Part shown: piece after piece, positions 1 through 15,810 of the stretch
Layout: each line of letters opens with the position of its first letter
How positions within the stretch are numbered: the stretch's first letter is position 1
NCBI RefSeq assembly: GCF_020921035.1
Contig: NC_063158.1
Coordinates: forward strand, 24,476,178-24,540,177
Direction of reading: 5' to 3'
Source: Rhodamnia argentea
Lineage: Eukaryota; Streptophyta; Magnoliopsida; Myrtales; Myrtaceae
Length of the DNA stretch: 64,000 nt
Notes under the pieces: model-generated
Seen by the model: the letters and a program-made list of their open reading frames with translations, nothing else
Databases searched by the model: none
What the model was told of the DNA's origin: nothing
Program-made: the position numbers and the translations under genes

Positions 1-153
1 TTGTGTCATTAGTCCAGCTCTTTATTATTTCCTCTCAATAAAACATAAATGCATATTTTTCATTGGGTTTTCCATTCATCTAATATGTAATTCCCACATG
101 TAATAAAAATAAATATTTGACTAAATGTTTTAGGCGGGTGGATATAAATCCCG

Positions 154-2267
154 AGGACAATTTCAAAAAGGGGCCCCAAGTGCCTTTATTTTGTCAAAAA
201 AGAGCCAAGGTGGACATTGTTTCAAATAAGGGCATGAAGTGCTCAACTTTATTTCAATTAAGGATCTAAAGTGTCTAACCATATTCCAAATTAGGACCTG
301 AGCTCTCCGGCCAGTCAAATGTTTGTTGGCCGATGAGCATGTGATATTTCTGACGGCTAGAACAAGGGCAAATTTGTCCAAAAAAATAAGTAAGAAAAAG
401 CCAAAACTTTAAATTAAAATGTCAAAACCCTCGTTCTTTTCCTTTTTCCTTCAACCCATGTTCTTCTCCAACCCACATTCTTCATCGAAAGAAATTGTTG
501 CCTGAACGAGAAAGTAACGCCATAGCAAGCACCGGCGAGTGTTAGCGGTGTGCGACCGGGAGGCGGCGTGAATCGGCCTCTGCCGGTAGTGATAACGATA
601 CAACCCACTCTTCCAAACGAAGGCCGCCCCCTCCCTCTAGAACAAGCAAAGATCCGTGAGTTTACTGCACCACACTACCATGGATGGAAAGATGAGAGAG
701 AGAGAGAGAGAGTCACGAGAAAGTGAGAGACACAGTAATTGCATTCCCTCATCTCTTCACCGGTTCGACATAAGGATTTCGAAAGAAACATAAATGAAAA
801 AACTCTGCTCCTAGGATTCACACAGTCTTCGCCCTCTCAATTTGAAGATCATTTTGCTTGTATCTCTTTGTTTTGCTTTCGTAATTCAGCCGAGGTCAAT
901 TTTTCAGAAGTGAAACTCTTAGTCGTAACACTAATTTTCCCGAATCCTCTAATTTCTTTCATTTTTATGAAGGTTAGTTTCTTAATGTGATTCAACCAGT
1001 ACTTCGTTCGTCCAAGACAAGGCCATTACACCTCTTGAGTAACATATTGATAAGAAGTGGCTATGTGGTGGAATACGACAACGATAGCAATAGCGATGGC
1101 AGTGAGTTTCATTTTCTAATGACAAGCTGTATTTCTTGTGCATTTTTTAACTGTATTTGTTGTAGTTGTGGTCCATACATGTCGTTCGTGGTCCATGTTT
1201 ATCAATTATTTAATATTTTCTAACATGTGTTTTGCGTATGTTCCGTTGTTAACATACACAAATATTTGTTTGAAAAAGCCACCACCGGCCCGAGAGCCCT
1301 TAGTTTTATCTAGGCTACGGTTGTTCTTCGGGGGGGCTTTGCCATTACCTGGTTCATCGCCATCAATTTATTAATCACTTAATTGAAGGAGTATGAAAAT
1401 TCAATGGGAGTCATGAGTTGGAATGGTAACATCAATCCACTTGATCAATATCTAATGCCAGAATTAGCAGCTTCCGAAAGCTAAAGCTCGGATGGAGCTA
1501 TAGAGCTCTATTTGAATCTGTGAAGGGTATGTTGAGTCCCGTAAGCTCTGCTATGAGGAAGCAAAGGGAAAATTTCAAAAACACAAAGACGAAAAAGTTA
1601 GAGAGCAGACATTGCAAAGGAAGCCGGCCCGGATATGGACTTCTTCGGAAGTTCCTAATTTTCCTAAATTGGGGTTTCGTTCAAAATCCCTCACCCTTCG
1701 CACGTCGCCGCCACCGGATCGTACGGCACCGCCGGCCCGATCACACACCCCTGCGGGTCACAAGTCTCCGATTGCACACCGCTAGCGCCAACCGGGCCTT
1801 GCTCGGGTAACACTTGCATAATCCCTCACCCTTCGCAAGCTTTGTGAGGATCGTGAGAGGAAGTTTTTTGTTCAAAATCCCTCATCCTTTGCACGCCGAT
1901 GCCGCTCGGTCGCATACCGCCGCCGCCGGTCGCACCCCACCGCCTAGTCACACGCTGCCGGTGCCCACTAATCCTCACTGCATTCGGGTTCATTTGTTCA
2001 CGAAGTGAGGAAGAGAAAGAACCATTGAGATTTATAATTTTATGAATTTTCTTTTTATTCAAAATTATATGAGACAAAAATCCCCTTATTTCAGCCGTCG
2101 AAAAAGTCATATGCTCAGCGGCCGGCGAGCATTTGACCGGCCGGCGAGCTCAGGCCTTTAATTGAAATACGATTGGACACTTGGTGCTCTTATTTGAAAC
2201 AAGGTCTATTCTTGACCCTTTTTTGAGAAAATGAAGACACTCGGGGCCCTTTTTTGAAATTCTTCCT
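154..2267. mobile_element. DNA transposon with ~220-bp terminal inverted repeats (MULE-like, non-autonomous)
   Basis: The left end (about 154-400) and the right end (about 2050-2267) are inverted copies of each other. Both carry, in the same order, a stretch around AATTTCAAAAA, GGGGCCCC or GGGCCCC, a TTTCAAATAAG block, a GACCTGAGCTC or GCCTGAGCTC block, and a GACGGCT block. Outside the ends lie AAATCCCG (146-153) and AAATTTCG (2268-2275), which may be a decayed 8-bp target duplication (6 of 8 match). No transposase can be read inside. Internal ORFs are short and unrecognised; some GC-rich stretches (1620-1990) might be captured gene pieces. Long TIRs suggest Mutator-like; the 8-bp duplication would fit hAT instead, so the superfamily is open. 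Confidence 0.7.
689..712. repeat. (GA)n microsatellite
   Basis: A short run of GA dinucleotides inside the TIR element. Confidence 0.8.
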
Positions 2268-2275
2268 AAATTTCG

Positions 2276-3031
2276 CAACCACCCTTTTGCTAATATCCTA
2301 GCTCTATTGAGGATCCATCAAAGCAGATAACATTACGAGTGACAATTTCTGATATAACATGATAACATGACTCAAACACGACAAACGTTGGCAAATTTTG
2401 TTGAGTTTTATCGTGTTCGGATCAATTCCAAGTCAACCCACGACATGATTAGTAATCATGTCGTATATTTACCAAACACGAAATTGACCCGTATAACTCG
2501 TTTAATTAATGAAGAGTATTAATACGACATCTGCATGACCCGTTTAACCATAACTAGTTAAAAGAGTATTCTATCTATTTTGTTCACTATAAGATTTATC
2601 GATAATAAACCGTGAACATTATGTTTAGTATAATCGACAAGGGGCACACATATCTTAAACAATCACCCCAGTAGATGCTACCTCTAACTAATGAAGGGAT
2701 CTTGACGAAACCGACACACACAAAATTAATTAAGCTCCAACTTTTACGAAAAAAAATGATTTTCGGAACATTACTACACATTTTGCGAGCTGGAACACAA
2801 ATATCAGATGGCACATTGTCTAAGGTACTTCCCTGCCCTTCCGTAACTTAGAGGAAAACTAAAATAGAACAGGTGCACAATCATTTGAGACACGTTCATA
2901 CTTCGGTAATAAACTTGCATCAACGACATCCGGGGCTCGGCCCCGGCTTGCTTGGATCCGCTCCACCTACAATGAAACACCGAAGAAATTAATAATCCTA
3001 CTATATGAAATTGTCTTTTCTCTTTTTCAAC
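2276..3031. other. Gene-free stretch with hAT-like repeat debris
   Basis: No coding exon is visible. Around 2360-2545 there are repeated ACACGA / TGACCCGT words and a near-palindromic CATGATTAGTAATCATG, a style common in short hAT-derived plant repeats. Confidence 0.4.
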
Positions 3032-3664
3032 GGGGAAAATTATCTAATTTTACTAATTGAGACCTAAGCATTTTCATGTTTTAGCAATTAAGTCTATTTG
3101 ACTAATTTTGGCCGGAAATCGTTGAAGTGGATGCCGCCGTCTAATGTAGTACGAGTAATGTTGATGTGGATAATTTTTAATAAATTTAATAATAAATTTA
3201 TTTATTTTTTCTATTTTCCTTCTTTACTTTTTGTCTTTTTTTTTTTGGTCCCTTTTTCCCTTTGTCGGCAATCGCCGGGCCTTGTCGATGGCTGCCCTTC
3301 GCTAGATTGGCAAGGGTAACCCTCGCCCACACAGAGGCCAACGAGGTAGCCCTTGCCTAAGGCCGCTGACCTCCACTAGCCATCGACGATGCCTGGTGGT
3401 GGCCGATCGAGGGTAAAAGGTAAAAAAAAAGAAGGTAAAGAAGCAAAACACAAAAAAGAAATAAAACAATTATTCAAGTTAGTACCGATCATGCCACGTA
3501 AGACGGTCAACGCCTAAAGTAGCGGTTTCCACCCAAAATTACCCTTAGGGACTCAGTTGGCAAAATGTGAAAATGTTTCAAACTCAATTAGTAAAATTTT
3601 TAAAAAAATTTAAGACTGAATTGATAAAGGTGCAATAGGTTTAGAACTTTTGGACAACATCCCC
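3032..3664. mobile_element. TIR element of the 'GGGAAAATTGTCC' family, copy 1
   Basis: The left part carries the family words TACTAATTGAGACCTAAGC and CAATTAAGTC; the right part carries their inverted forms, GACTCAGTTGGCAAAATG and AATAGGTTTAGAACTTTTGG, and ends in GGACAACATCCCC. The core (3260-3420) is GC-rich. No transposase is seen. The same family recurs at about 16560, 38951, 40735, 52405, 56141 and 61955. Confidence 0.6.
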
Positions 3665-4480
3665 ATTTTCAATGAATACAACTAGATCAAATTCTCATGT
3701 GGCAAAGGTTCATAATTAGAATATAATTAATACGAGAACCAAATCCGGCGTATAGAGAGCAGGATTACCTCCGGGTCTGTTTAAGCATGGCGAGCGTAAG
3801 ACGTGAAGGATCACAACCAAGAGAAGACACAAAATCTTCACAGATAAGGAAGAAGACGAGGAAACAGAAGCAGTCCTTGCCATTTTCCTTGGTTCCTGAA
3901 TGTCTCTGAGGAGCTTGAAAGGGGTCCTGTTTTACAAACAAGTGGTTCAGTCAAATTTGCGCTTAATTAAAGTAAAAGTCAAGGTCTTTGCTCATGAAAC
4001 TTCGACGATCCACTCATTTTTTTTTTGTGTGATTATCAAATGTTGCGATGCCACTTTCATCGTGGTGTTCAGACCAAGGAAGAAGGAGATTTGAGTTGGA
4101 ATACATAGATAAGTTTGGTAAGTCAGAATATATACCTAACTTTTGAGTTTAAATAAGGAGATGATAATCTAAAGTATTCTTCTGCTTTCTCGGCTACCTC
4201 AAAGTCAATTTAATTTTTGTTGTTAATTGTGAAACAATTTTCAATTTATGAAGGTTTGACATTAGTATGCCCTCGAAAATTAGAGGTGTCCGAATAACTA
4301 CTACAAATATTTAAGCTGAAATAAGAGGTTGGACAACAACAGCCCACCATAAACAAACATCCAAATTATGTAAATTGATTAGGCTTATGGCCTTTATCTC
4401 ATCATCTCCATTTCTAAGCTCGAAATATCCTGTTGATGACAGAAGTCATCACAATTTAAATGACCTATATATAGAAATTA
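3665..4480. other. Gene-free AT-rich stretch
   Basis: No credible exon, RNA gene or repeat boundary was seen here. Confidence 0.4.
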
Positions 4481-4484
4481 TAGG

Positions 4485-4835
4485 GAGGTGATCGGTTTTA
4501 GGATTGGTAAGTTTTGAGCTTGAAACTTGGAACCTGAATTTTTATAATCAGTTCTCAGTTTTTGGAACTTAAAACCTAACCTCTTATAACCGGTTCTCGA
4601 TTTTTGGAACTTAAAACCTACCCTATTTGCCTTGGAAGTTGGAACTGATCTCGAAATCTACAATGTTTTTCCGATCTGTTTCCAGCTTTTACTCGAGAAT
4701 TTGTTTTTCTTTTGTTCATTTTTTTGCTCTCTTTGTTTTTTTTTTCAGCAAAATAACATGAGCAACAAAACGGTTCACAGTAAAAGATAAACAACAAGAA
4801 TCCGTTATCCGGCAAAAGCAACAATCCATAAGACT
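4485..4835. repeat. Dispersed repeat (relative at 15565-15810)
   Basis: Contains two imperfect copies of a ~42-bp unit with the word TTTTTGGAACTTAAAACCTA (about 4540-4620). Its right half (AATAACATGAG, AGTAAAAGAT, GGCAAAAGCAACAA) matches 15720-15805 in the same orientation. Confidence 0.55.
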
Positions 4836-4845
4836 TTAGTCACGT

Positions 4846-4967
4846 ATACTTGTAAACGATTAAAATGTTCAAAACGCGTAACACAAAATGCAAATGATAA
4901 AAGTTCATACTTGTAAACGATTAAAATGTTCAAAACGCGTAACACAAAATGCAAATGATAAAAGTTC
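4846..4967. repeat. Perfect 61-bp tandem duplication
   Basis: The 61 bases from 4846 are repeated without a mismatch from 4907; the unit starts ATACTTGTAAACG. Perfect identity in a decayed neighbourhood points to a recent slippage or repair event, or an assembly artefact. Confidence 0.9.
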
Positions 4968-5233
4968 ATTCCTCATTCATCTATAAAAATATTGCCCCAA
5001 ATTCTAATCGCTTGAAAATAAAACAAACAACGACTTAAAGATAGTTTAATCACTTAAATATTGCTCCAATTTCTAGAAGTCTTTGCCTGAGCTCACATGT
5101 TATTTGACAAATATTAAATTTTACTTATAAGTGACCGAGTCTAAGCGAGGTAACCCGACCCAAGCAGACAGACCAAAAACCTAAAAAGAAAATTCTTTGC
5201 TTTGGTTTGCCAAATTTGTGCTAAGGACCTTTG

Positions 5234-5505
5234 AATTAAGGTTCGACGCACAAACACAATAAAGTAAAGCGTAAAAAGGAGAAAAAAAAATTGAGACATA
5301 ACATTTATTTTGATTTACCTTTAAATTAGGGCTACATCTAGCATATGATTTAATTATAATTAGTATTTTGTACTTCTCTATTACGTTACTTAATTACATA
5401 AAAAAATATATTTAAAAGTAGCTATTTATGGGCCAGAGTCCAAACTACTCATAAAATATGAACTCAAACTATAAAAGCCTTTTGATGGTTGGGGACACTC
5501 CCCCA
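5234..5505 (-). mobile_element. Degenerate LTR, same family as 28040 and 37286
   Basis: Matches the - strand LTR at 28040-28330 in order: GACGCACAAACACA, AAGTAAAGCGTAAAA, TTGAGACATAACA, a TACTTCTCTATTACG block, GGCCAGAGTCCAAACTACT and TAAAAGCC. It is shorter and more diverged, and no internal region is attached. Confidence 0.6.
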
Positions 5506-5659
5506 CGACCCCTGTCGAGGCGGCTTCCCTAAATCCCGTGCTTTCATGTCAATGAAGAGTATAAACCACAATCCAATACTTTGTGGGCTAGGGGACCAAT
5601 TAGCCAACGTGCCTATGATGAAGTACGATACAAGGAAAAAAAAATAGTTTTTAGACAGT

Positions 5660-6830
5660 ATACAAGATAACTGATGTCCTTCTATTTTAAGGATAAAGTT
5701 AACATTCTTTGCCTGCAAAAAAAAAAAAATCAAAGAAGCATATATTTAAGCTCCGTTTGTTTCACGGAAAAGATTTTTCTAGGAAACATTTTCCATAATT
5801 TCTACAATTTGGGGGCGGAAAATATGTGGTCAAAGAAAATGTTTTTCGATCAATGGAAAATTTTCTTCTAAAACTAGAGAAAATGATTTCTATTTCTGAA
5901 AAACGAACATCATTTTCAAAACTTTCTTCTTTCGTCCTCGTCCCCTTAGAGCCCCCTCTTTCCCCCCATCTTTCTCCCGCAACCTACCTTCTCCATCTCA
6001 GCCCTCATCCCCCAGAGCAGCTACTCCTCCTCCGCCTCCGTTCCCCATCTTTCTCATGGAGGCCTCGACCTCGCCGTCGTAGGAGAGGGAGCAAGCGACT
6101 ATATGGCAGAAACGATTTTTGGTGGGCTTCAAGGAATAGAAGGAGGCATAGACGATCATCGATTTAGGGCTAGCATTGGCGGCAGACGGCTTTCGGTTGG
6201 TTGTCGATGGTTTGGGCGAGGCCGAATCCGGTTTGATGTCCGACGGGGAGCTCGAGCCCCGGCTGCCAGATTTGATTTGAGAAAAATAATATTACTCTTT
6301 TTTTTTTTTATGTGTAGTAATATTATTTTTCTCGAACATCGAGTGTAGCAAGCCTAAAATCCGGGAGGACAAGGAAGGTTGACGAGCCCCCTTCACATGC
6401 CTTTGTTCTCATCTACTTTCCCTGCGCATCTTGTATTAGGAATTCAATATTATCATAATCGAGAGAACGATTTTTTAAAGAAAATTCTAAATTCAATTAA
6501 AAAAAAGGGATTTGACAAAAAAAAATAAATTAAAAAGCCGGACATTTTCTGATGATTAAATTTCCTTCGTCGAGGAGTTTTCTCGCGAAAGAAAAGTTAC
6601 CCTGATTTTGTCGGGTTTTGAAATTTTGAAAAGGGAAAATGCAATAAAAAAAATCTTGAATTTTATCAACGATAACGCATTTACCATGAGCTTTTTTCTG
6701 TGATAAAAAAATCTCAAATTATGCTCACCGTGATACATTTATCTTAAATATTTTTTTATGATGTCAAAAACTCCTAACTTGTACTCATGTGACCCATTAC
6801 CTTCCGTCAAGTTTCATCAATGACTTTTCA
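5660..6830. other. Gene-free stretch with MITE remnants and a GC-rich segment
   Basis: At 5752-5925 there is a foldback-like repeat starting near CTCCGTTTGTTTCACGG; related sequence occurs near 11640-11970 and 61770-61880. The stretch 5935-6280 is C- and G-rich with ORFs of low complexity (runs of Pro, Leu, Arg) and no recognisable domain, so I do not call a gene. Confidence 0.4.
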
Positions 6831-7010
6831 GTCACGACAATGTCCTTTTTTCATTTTATTTAGATCATGTGGGGGTCTTGTCAATACCATTTGCCTTTCG
6901 TCGTCTATGGATGCAGCTTTTTCATCTGTATTCATTAACGGAACCTCGACGAAGGAAAATAGTTTAGAATTTTTGTGACTTTTTCCCTTTTTTGAAAAGA
7001 CTAATCTTGT

Positions 7011-7176
7011 TTGACCAAGAAAAAAAGAAAAGAAAGAAAAGACTAATCCTGGACGCCTAGAATGTATCATCGAGTCCCGTCACAATCTCTATGGTGTCAC
7101 GATTGTAATTTCCCTTGTTGTTTTGGGTTTTTTCTGCCAGTCAGGTCAACGGTCATGTCCATTGGATGGAAGTCAA
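7011..7176 (+). promoter_or_regulatory. W-box cores upstream of CRK-1
   Basis: TTGACC (7011-7016), GGTCAA (7144-7149) and AGTCAA (7171-7176) all contain the TTGAC core bound by WRKY factors. CRK genes are commonly WRKY- and salicylate-responsive. Presence is direct; function is inference, since the core is short and frequent by chance. Confidence 0.4.
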
Positions 7177-7278
7177 AGTCGACGGTAATTGGTTCAAAGC
7201 CATGTGCCTCCCCGCACGGAATCCCCTCTCTTTCTCCCTCTCTCTCGCTGACGGAACTGTAACTCGGGGAAGCTTCCG

Positions 7279-11102
<3,824 letters not shown>

Positions 11103-13650
11103 TCACAGATTGGAGTCCAAATTTGTGTGAATCTTGTGTTCGATTGTGTTAAATTCATGTGTGTTTTCTTTTTTCACCTTGTGCTAGGAGATGAGATGCA
11201 TACGAAACTTCCCACGAGTCAACTACATGGTGATATCATCTATCTCAAGTTATGCTCTTACCTTTACACTGTCTGAACCTGGAAGGAGACTGGATGGAGC
11301 GCCAAGGCAATGTGTTATATAACTACATCATTTGCTACTGCATGTTTTCATTTGTTGATTGGGTCGATCCAACGCGCAGTTTGGATAATTTGGGATGATT
11401 ATGTGCCACAGTGGTCTTAAAAATGGGTGAACTATGTTGCTTACATTACTGACTATAGACCGTTTTTGCACTGAAGAAGTTACTTCATTTGCATATTGCG
11501 TTCATCGAAAAGATATTTCTAATGTTACTTTGCATTATAGAAATGTTTGTCGAATTGAGATCTACAAATTTAGCTCTTTTCGTTAGGCTTTCTAAGAGCC
11601 AAGCCTGCATAGACCTTGCACGTCAGCACGGATTTAATGATCCAAACACAGAAATGTGAGGAAAATAATTTTCTATGTTTTTTTTTTTTTTGCGAAAAAA
11701 ATGGAGTCTAAAGAAGTAACAAATCCAACTTAGAAAATTTCATGTCAAAGGAAAATATTTTCAATAAAAATCTTTTTCCACGGATACGGGAAGTTTTCAT
11801 TTGTTTTGTGGTTTAAGGAAAGTGATTTCCTTTTTTACCAAAATGGGAAGTCGTTTTCACCCAATATAACCTTGTGTTCAGTAAATCAATATTAATTTTT
11901 ATCATCAAAGCATCGGAAAGTCAAAAAATATTTTTTCGAAGATAGTTTCCCTTCAAACAAATGTACCTCAAGTAATTATTTAAAAGTCGAAGATAATGGT
12001 TCACACTATTATGCTAACCAAATGAAGGTAATAGATAATCTCACCCCGATCAATATACTTTCACATCCTTACAGTTTCCAGAGCTTAATGTTCATAGAAC
12101 TTAATGACTAGATTTTCTTTTTAACTATTCCTTTTCCAGAGCTTAACATGGTAGATCCAATCAGTTCTTCGACATCACTTTTGGGTTCAGCTGCATTAGA
12201 TATGAAATATATTCGCCACTCCTCACTAAGACTGAATAAATTTTCAAGAAAAGCCTAGAGCATACGAGGGTCCAATGTTCATAGACATCTGTATACCTTC
12301 TACGTGATTACATTTACTCCTCATGTTGTTAGGGTAGGATGAATTTATGTAATTCTTTAGCATGGCGACAATTTCCGGTTTTTTTTTTTTTTTCATGCCT
12401 GGGAAGAGATTAAAAAGTTGGAAAAAAAAAAGACGATAACAACAAAAAGAAAAAGAGGACGCAAAATCCAGGTTGGTACGAGCTTAGAGCTAGAAGAAGG
12501 AAGAAAAGAAGCTGTAATGCAGTTGATAGCCATGACTCAATTTTGAATGCAGTTGAAACTAGACAGAGCCATGTCAGGAAAAATTTCTACATGAACTAAA
12601 CTCAACTCAATGGAGATACCTGTCCGGACACATAATGAGATTCATGAGATCTGTAGATACTAGGGTCCAGTACTAGGGTCCAGGGAGACATTGAGGGGCA
12701 TCTGGAAACAACCTTGCAGAAAATAAAATGGCAGAAGGGTATAGAAAAGAAATCACGTCCTCTATACTGTGATATAATCAGATTACTGGTGATGGGTTTT
12801 ATGGGTTGTATGGATTATGGATGGGCCGCCCATGTTGGGCTAACCCAGCCCAAGCCCATATGCTGCACAAGTGAAGGCAGTTACTTGCTCTTTCTCACAT
12901 TTTTTTTTTAAATCGGCTCTTCCTACGACATTCTGAATGGACTGAGAAGAAAGAACATAGGAAAACAGACATTATTTTGGCTTCTCTCCCAAACGTGAGA
13001 ACGGAAGAAGAACCCTCTCAAGACTGCATTGAAAGCATTTAATCTATGGAAGCCAAGGTACATTCCGTTGCGAGATGTATTCTTTTCAATAAGTGATTCA
13101 AGAGATTCTAGGCATGTTTTCCGTGTTTTCTCGTGTATTGTTTTGGAATCCGTTTCTGACAACTAAAAAGCAGGCATTTATGCAGCAAGAGAACTAAAAA
13201 AAGAACTTGGGTACTACCACCTATCATCTTTTTAAGGCTTGTTCAACAGAATCAATATTTTACAAGAAAAACTTGGTTTATTTCATCACTGCTGAACATT
13301 TTTTCCCACTTGCTGATTATCATCTGAAAGACAAAACAAAACTGAACAGCAACTATGCCCGTGTCCATGTTTGTTTAGATCCATCTCTGGGACTCCAGGC
13401 ATGTCCTTTTGGCCTCTCTACCCAAGCTTGATATCAGTCCCACCGGTCACATTCTTCATGGAGTTCACTGTTAATTCAAACCTCCAATATATCTTCAGCT
13501 GCTAGGAACATAGTCCGTGCATGTTCTCTACTATGTCAAAGAAGCTGAAAATTCCCCGTGGTTAAAGCCAAACAACTACAGAGAAGTCTGATTTCGCTCG
13601 AAAAAACCGACTTTGTCTTAGACATAGAGTCCCTTAATGCATTAATAATT
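11103..13650. other. Gene-free stretch downstream of CRK-1
   Basis: Contains the CRK-1 3' flank, a foldback-like AT-rich repeat (about 11640-11970, with GGAAAATAATTTTC words), poly(T)/poly(A) tracts at 12377-12435 and unremarkable sequence. No exon of a known family was recognised. Confidence 0.4.
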
Positions 13651-13676
13651 ATTAGCACTAGGTTCAGCCCAGCAAC

Positions 13677-13835
13677 CTGCACACAGTCCTCTGCAGTTCG
13701 AACAGTCCAAGATGCCGGCAAACCCTCACCAGAGTCCATGACAGACTGAGCCAAGCACGCACGTAAGCCCAGTGATTCTGCCACTCTAACCATTCCAGGA
13801 GCATGCTGCCCTCCTGCCTCAGCAAAGCAAGAGAA
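13677..13835 (-). pseudogene. Fragment of an amidohydrolase (MTA/SAH deaminase-like, TRZ/ATZ family)
   Basis: The - strand reads CFAEAGGQHAPGMVRVAESL, then GLRACLAQSVMDSGEGLPAS, then WTVRTAEDCVQ, ending at a GT donor (exon end 13677). This matches, from memory, a conserved exon of plant cytosine-deaminase-like amidohydrolases (5-methylthioadenosine/S-adenosylhomocysteine deaminase class). The metal-binding HxH region that lies N-terminal in this family and all later exons are absent from the surrounding sequence, so this is an isolated exon, most likely a duplicated or transposed gene fragment. The reading frame itself has no stop. Confidence 0.75.
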
Positions 13836-13893
13836 CATGCTTGCAAGTACCCATTGAAGTATGGGGAGAGACGGAAGGGGGACCTGGGAGTAG

Positions 13894-14079
13894 AATCTGG
13901 CCGCGGAGGTCGATGACTTTGCCGGGGACGTCGCTGAACTGGCAAAGAAGGTCAGGCGAATGCCCGATGGCTTTGATCCTGTCGCGCTCGATGACAATGT
14001 GGACATACCAAGATGGCTACCACCCTTGCCTTCATTCTTTGATCTGGCGCAATTCAACGTTCATCGCATAAGAGCTTAG
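13894..14079 (+). pseudogene. Unidentified coding-like fragment, 61 codons
   Basis: After an in-frame TAG at 13891, this frame reads NLAAEVDDFAGDVAELAKKV and continues RRMPDGFDPVALDDNVDIPR then WLPPLPSFFDLAQFNVHRIR before a TAG at 14077. The composition (acidic helix, then a Trp/Pro-rich segment) looks like the C-terminal end of a real protein rather than chance ORF. I do not recognise the family. It abuts the amidohydrolase fragment on the opposite strand, so the two may have been joined by rearrangement or transposon capture. Confidence 0.4.
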
Positions 14080-14254
14080 AAATAGCATCATATTGATTTA
14101 ATAGACAAAAGAAGAAAGGGGTTCAACATACGATGTCCTAAATTCGAAGAGAGAGTCCTGGGTTTGGTACGTCATCCGGTGCCTATCATGAGGTTGACTG
14201 CGGAGCAAGAGCATTTCCATTCTTTTAGCTCAAGAACCGGGCTCAATTTCAGCC

Positions 14255-14412
14255 TGAGCTTGTAGGCATGCGACTCTAATGTTTAAGAGATTAAGGGTGG
14301 GGATGCTAGTATCATAGTTACGGGATTCGACTCCCGCACTTTGCAAAAACATAGTGCAAAAGTCTGAGAGAGGACCGTTAAAGATAGGACAAACGAAAAA
14401 AATAAAAAAAGG
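14255..14412 (+). repeat. Possible tRNA-derived SINE
   Basis: GGGATTCGACTCCCG (about 14323-14337) resembles an RNA polymerase III B box inside a short stem, and is followed about 50 bases later by an A-rich tail (14394-14411). A convincing A box was not found, so this is tentative. Confidence 0.25.
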
Positions 14413-15198
14413 TACTAATTTTCCTTCAAAAAGCCTATCAATTACGGTTTCTGCCCTTTATCATCGATATAAGGATATATTGTGGACTTATAGGTCGGTT
14501 TCAAATCGTAGTAGCTTTAGGTAGTGTAAACTTGATACTATATGTAGTAGAAATTTTAAGCTAAGATTTTAATTTTGCTTTGATTAATGAATTTTAAGCG
14601 CCTAGGACGCAGCAGTTAAATTTATTATCTATAGTTTCGAAAAATAAATAATAATAATAATAAAATTATTGATTAGTGCCAATTCTTATCCGTGACCGGG
14701 CAAGAGTGCTAAATACGCCTAATATTAGCGCATCCTCACACTGATATAGTGGGATGTAGCCCACTTGTCCATTTCTCCATTTGAAAGATTAAAATAGTCG
14801 ATATTCTAAATAGATATCACTGAAAATCCTGTGCAAACAGTAACGAAAATAGATGACTTGCCATTGAAAAACGAAGCGAGAGATTGATTCTAATGTTCCT
14901 GATGCTTCATGAGAAGTTCTTCTTCTGTCCTTAGAATTATGGCCGGAGTCGACGATATAATATTACCATGGCTATAATAGAAACTTAAAAGTAGCTTCCA
15001 AGTGAGTCTCTGCCACATAAACGAGCACTCGAGCACTGATCCGATGCAAGCAACAATAGAGATGAACAAGAGTTAGCAGACCTAAAGTCAACACCGATCC
15101 TAACTTCAACAAAGGCAGTTCAAAACGGCATCTATTCAAGACCACACCAAACGATCCAGATCCTCAATCGCAGCAGACAAACAAACACCGATTCACCA

Positions 15199-15203
<5 letters not shown>

Positions 15204-15283
<80 letters not shown>
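15204..15283. repeat. Compound (AT)n-(AG)n microsatellite
   Basis: About 40 bases of AT repeats run directly into about 40 bases of AG repeats. Confidence 0.95.
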
Positions 15284-15288
<5 letters not shown>

Positions 15289-15293
15289 GAGTG

Positions 15294-15533
15294 TTACTTC
15301 TCCTGCTTGGCGAGGGCGGAGGAGGTGGAGAGGAGGCCAGAGAGGTGAGGAGAGTGAGGGGCGGTGGAAGGGATGGCAAGTAGGCCTTGTACTGGCCGCT
15401 GCCGGATGACGTCATAATCGCCGCCTATGGAGAGCGCCTCGGGACCGCCGAAACGATCGGTCAAAATGCCGGCATCCGAAGCTTGCGAAACAAATGAAAC
15501 TGAAAATGCAGGAATTTGGGCAGACTGAACCAT
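15294..15533 (-). other. Unidentified coding-like ORF, 79 codons
   Basis: Starts MVQSAQIPAFSVSFVSQASD and continues with GILTDRFGGPEALSIGGDYD. Composition is balanced and unlike the surrounding repeats, and it begins with a well-placed ATG. No domain is recognised and the 3' end runs into the microsatellite. It may be the first exon of an unknown gene, or a captured gene fragment. Confidence 0.25.
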
Positions 15534-15564
15534 TTAAGGGAGTCATTTGCCCCTGAACATGCAT

Positions 15565-15810
15565 CATTATGGAGCATCAATTCTAGACCTAGAACCTAGA
15601 ACATACCATGTTAAAACCGGTCCCCGGTGTTTTGAAACCTACCTTATTTTTATGGTTCGATTCCAAGATCTATTGGAGAACAAATTTTTGCTTTGTTTCT
15701 CTTTCTAGTTTCATTTTTTCCAGTAAAATAATATGAGTATTAATGATGTGATTCAAAGTAAAAGATGAATAATAAAATTCGCTATCGGCCAAAAGCAACA
15801 ACCCCTAAGA
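15565..15810. repeat. Dispersed repeat (relative at 4485-4835)
   Basis: Shares CATTTTTTCCAGTAAAATAA and GTAAAAGATGAATAA with the 4.5-4.8 kb copy, in the same orientation. Confidence 0.55.

Noticed and set aside
5826..6348. Overlapping + strand ORFs (113 and 81 codons) rich in Pro, Leu and Arg
   Set aside because: Low-complexity composition from C/G-rich DNA, no domain, no splice context, and overlapping frames both stay open by composition alone.
13536..14057. Reading the 173-codon - strand ORF as one gene
   Set aside because: Only the part at about 13677-13835 matches the amidohydrolase family, and it ends at a GT splice donor; the rest is intron-like or antisense to another fragment.
14323..14337. 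tRNA-like GGGATTCGACTCCCG stem
   Set aside because: No cloverleaf could be folded around it and no anticodon arm is present; at best a SINE B box, listed with low confidence.
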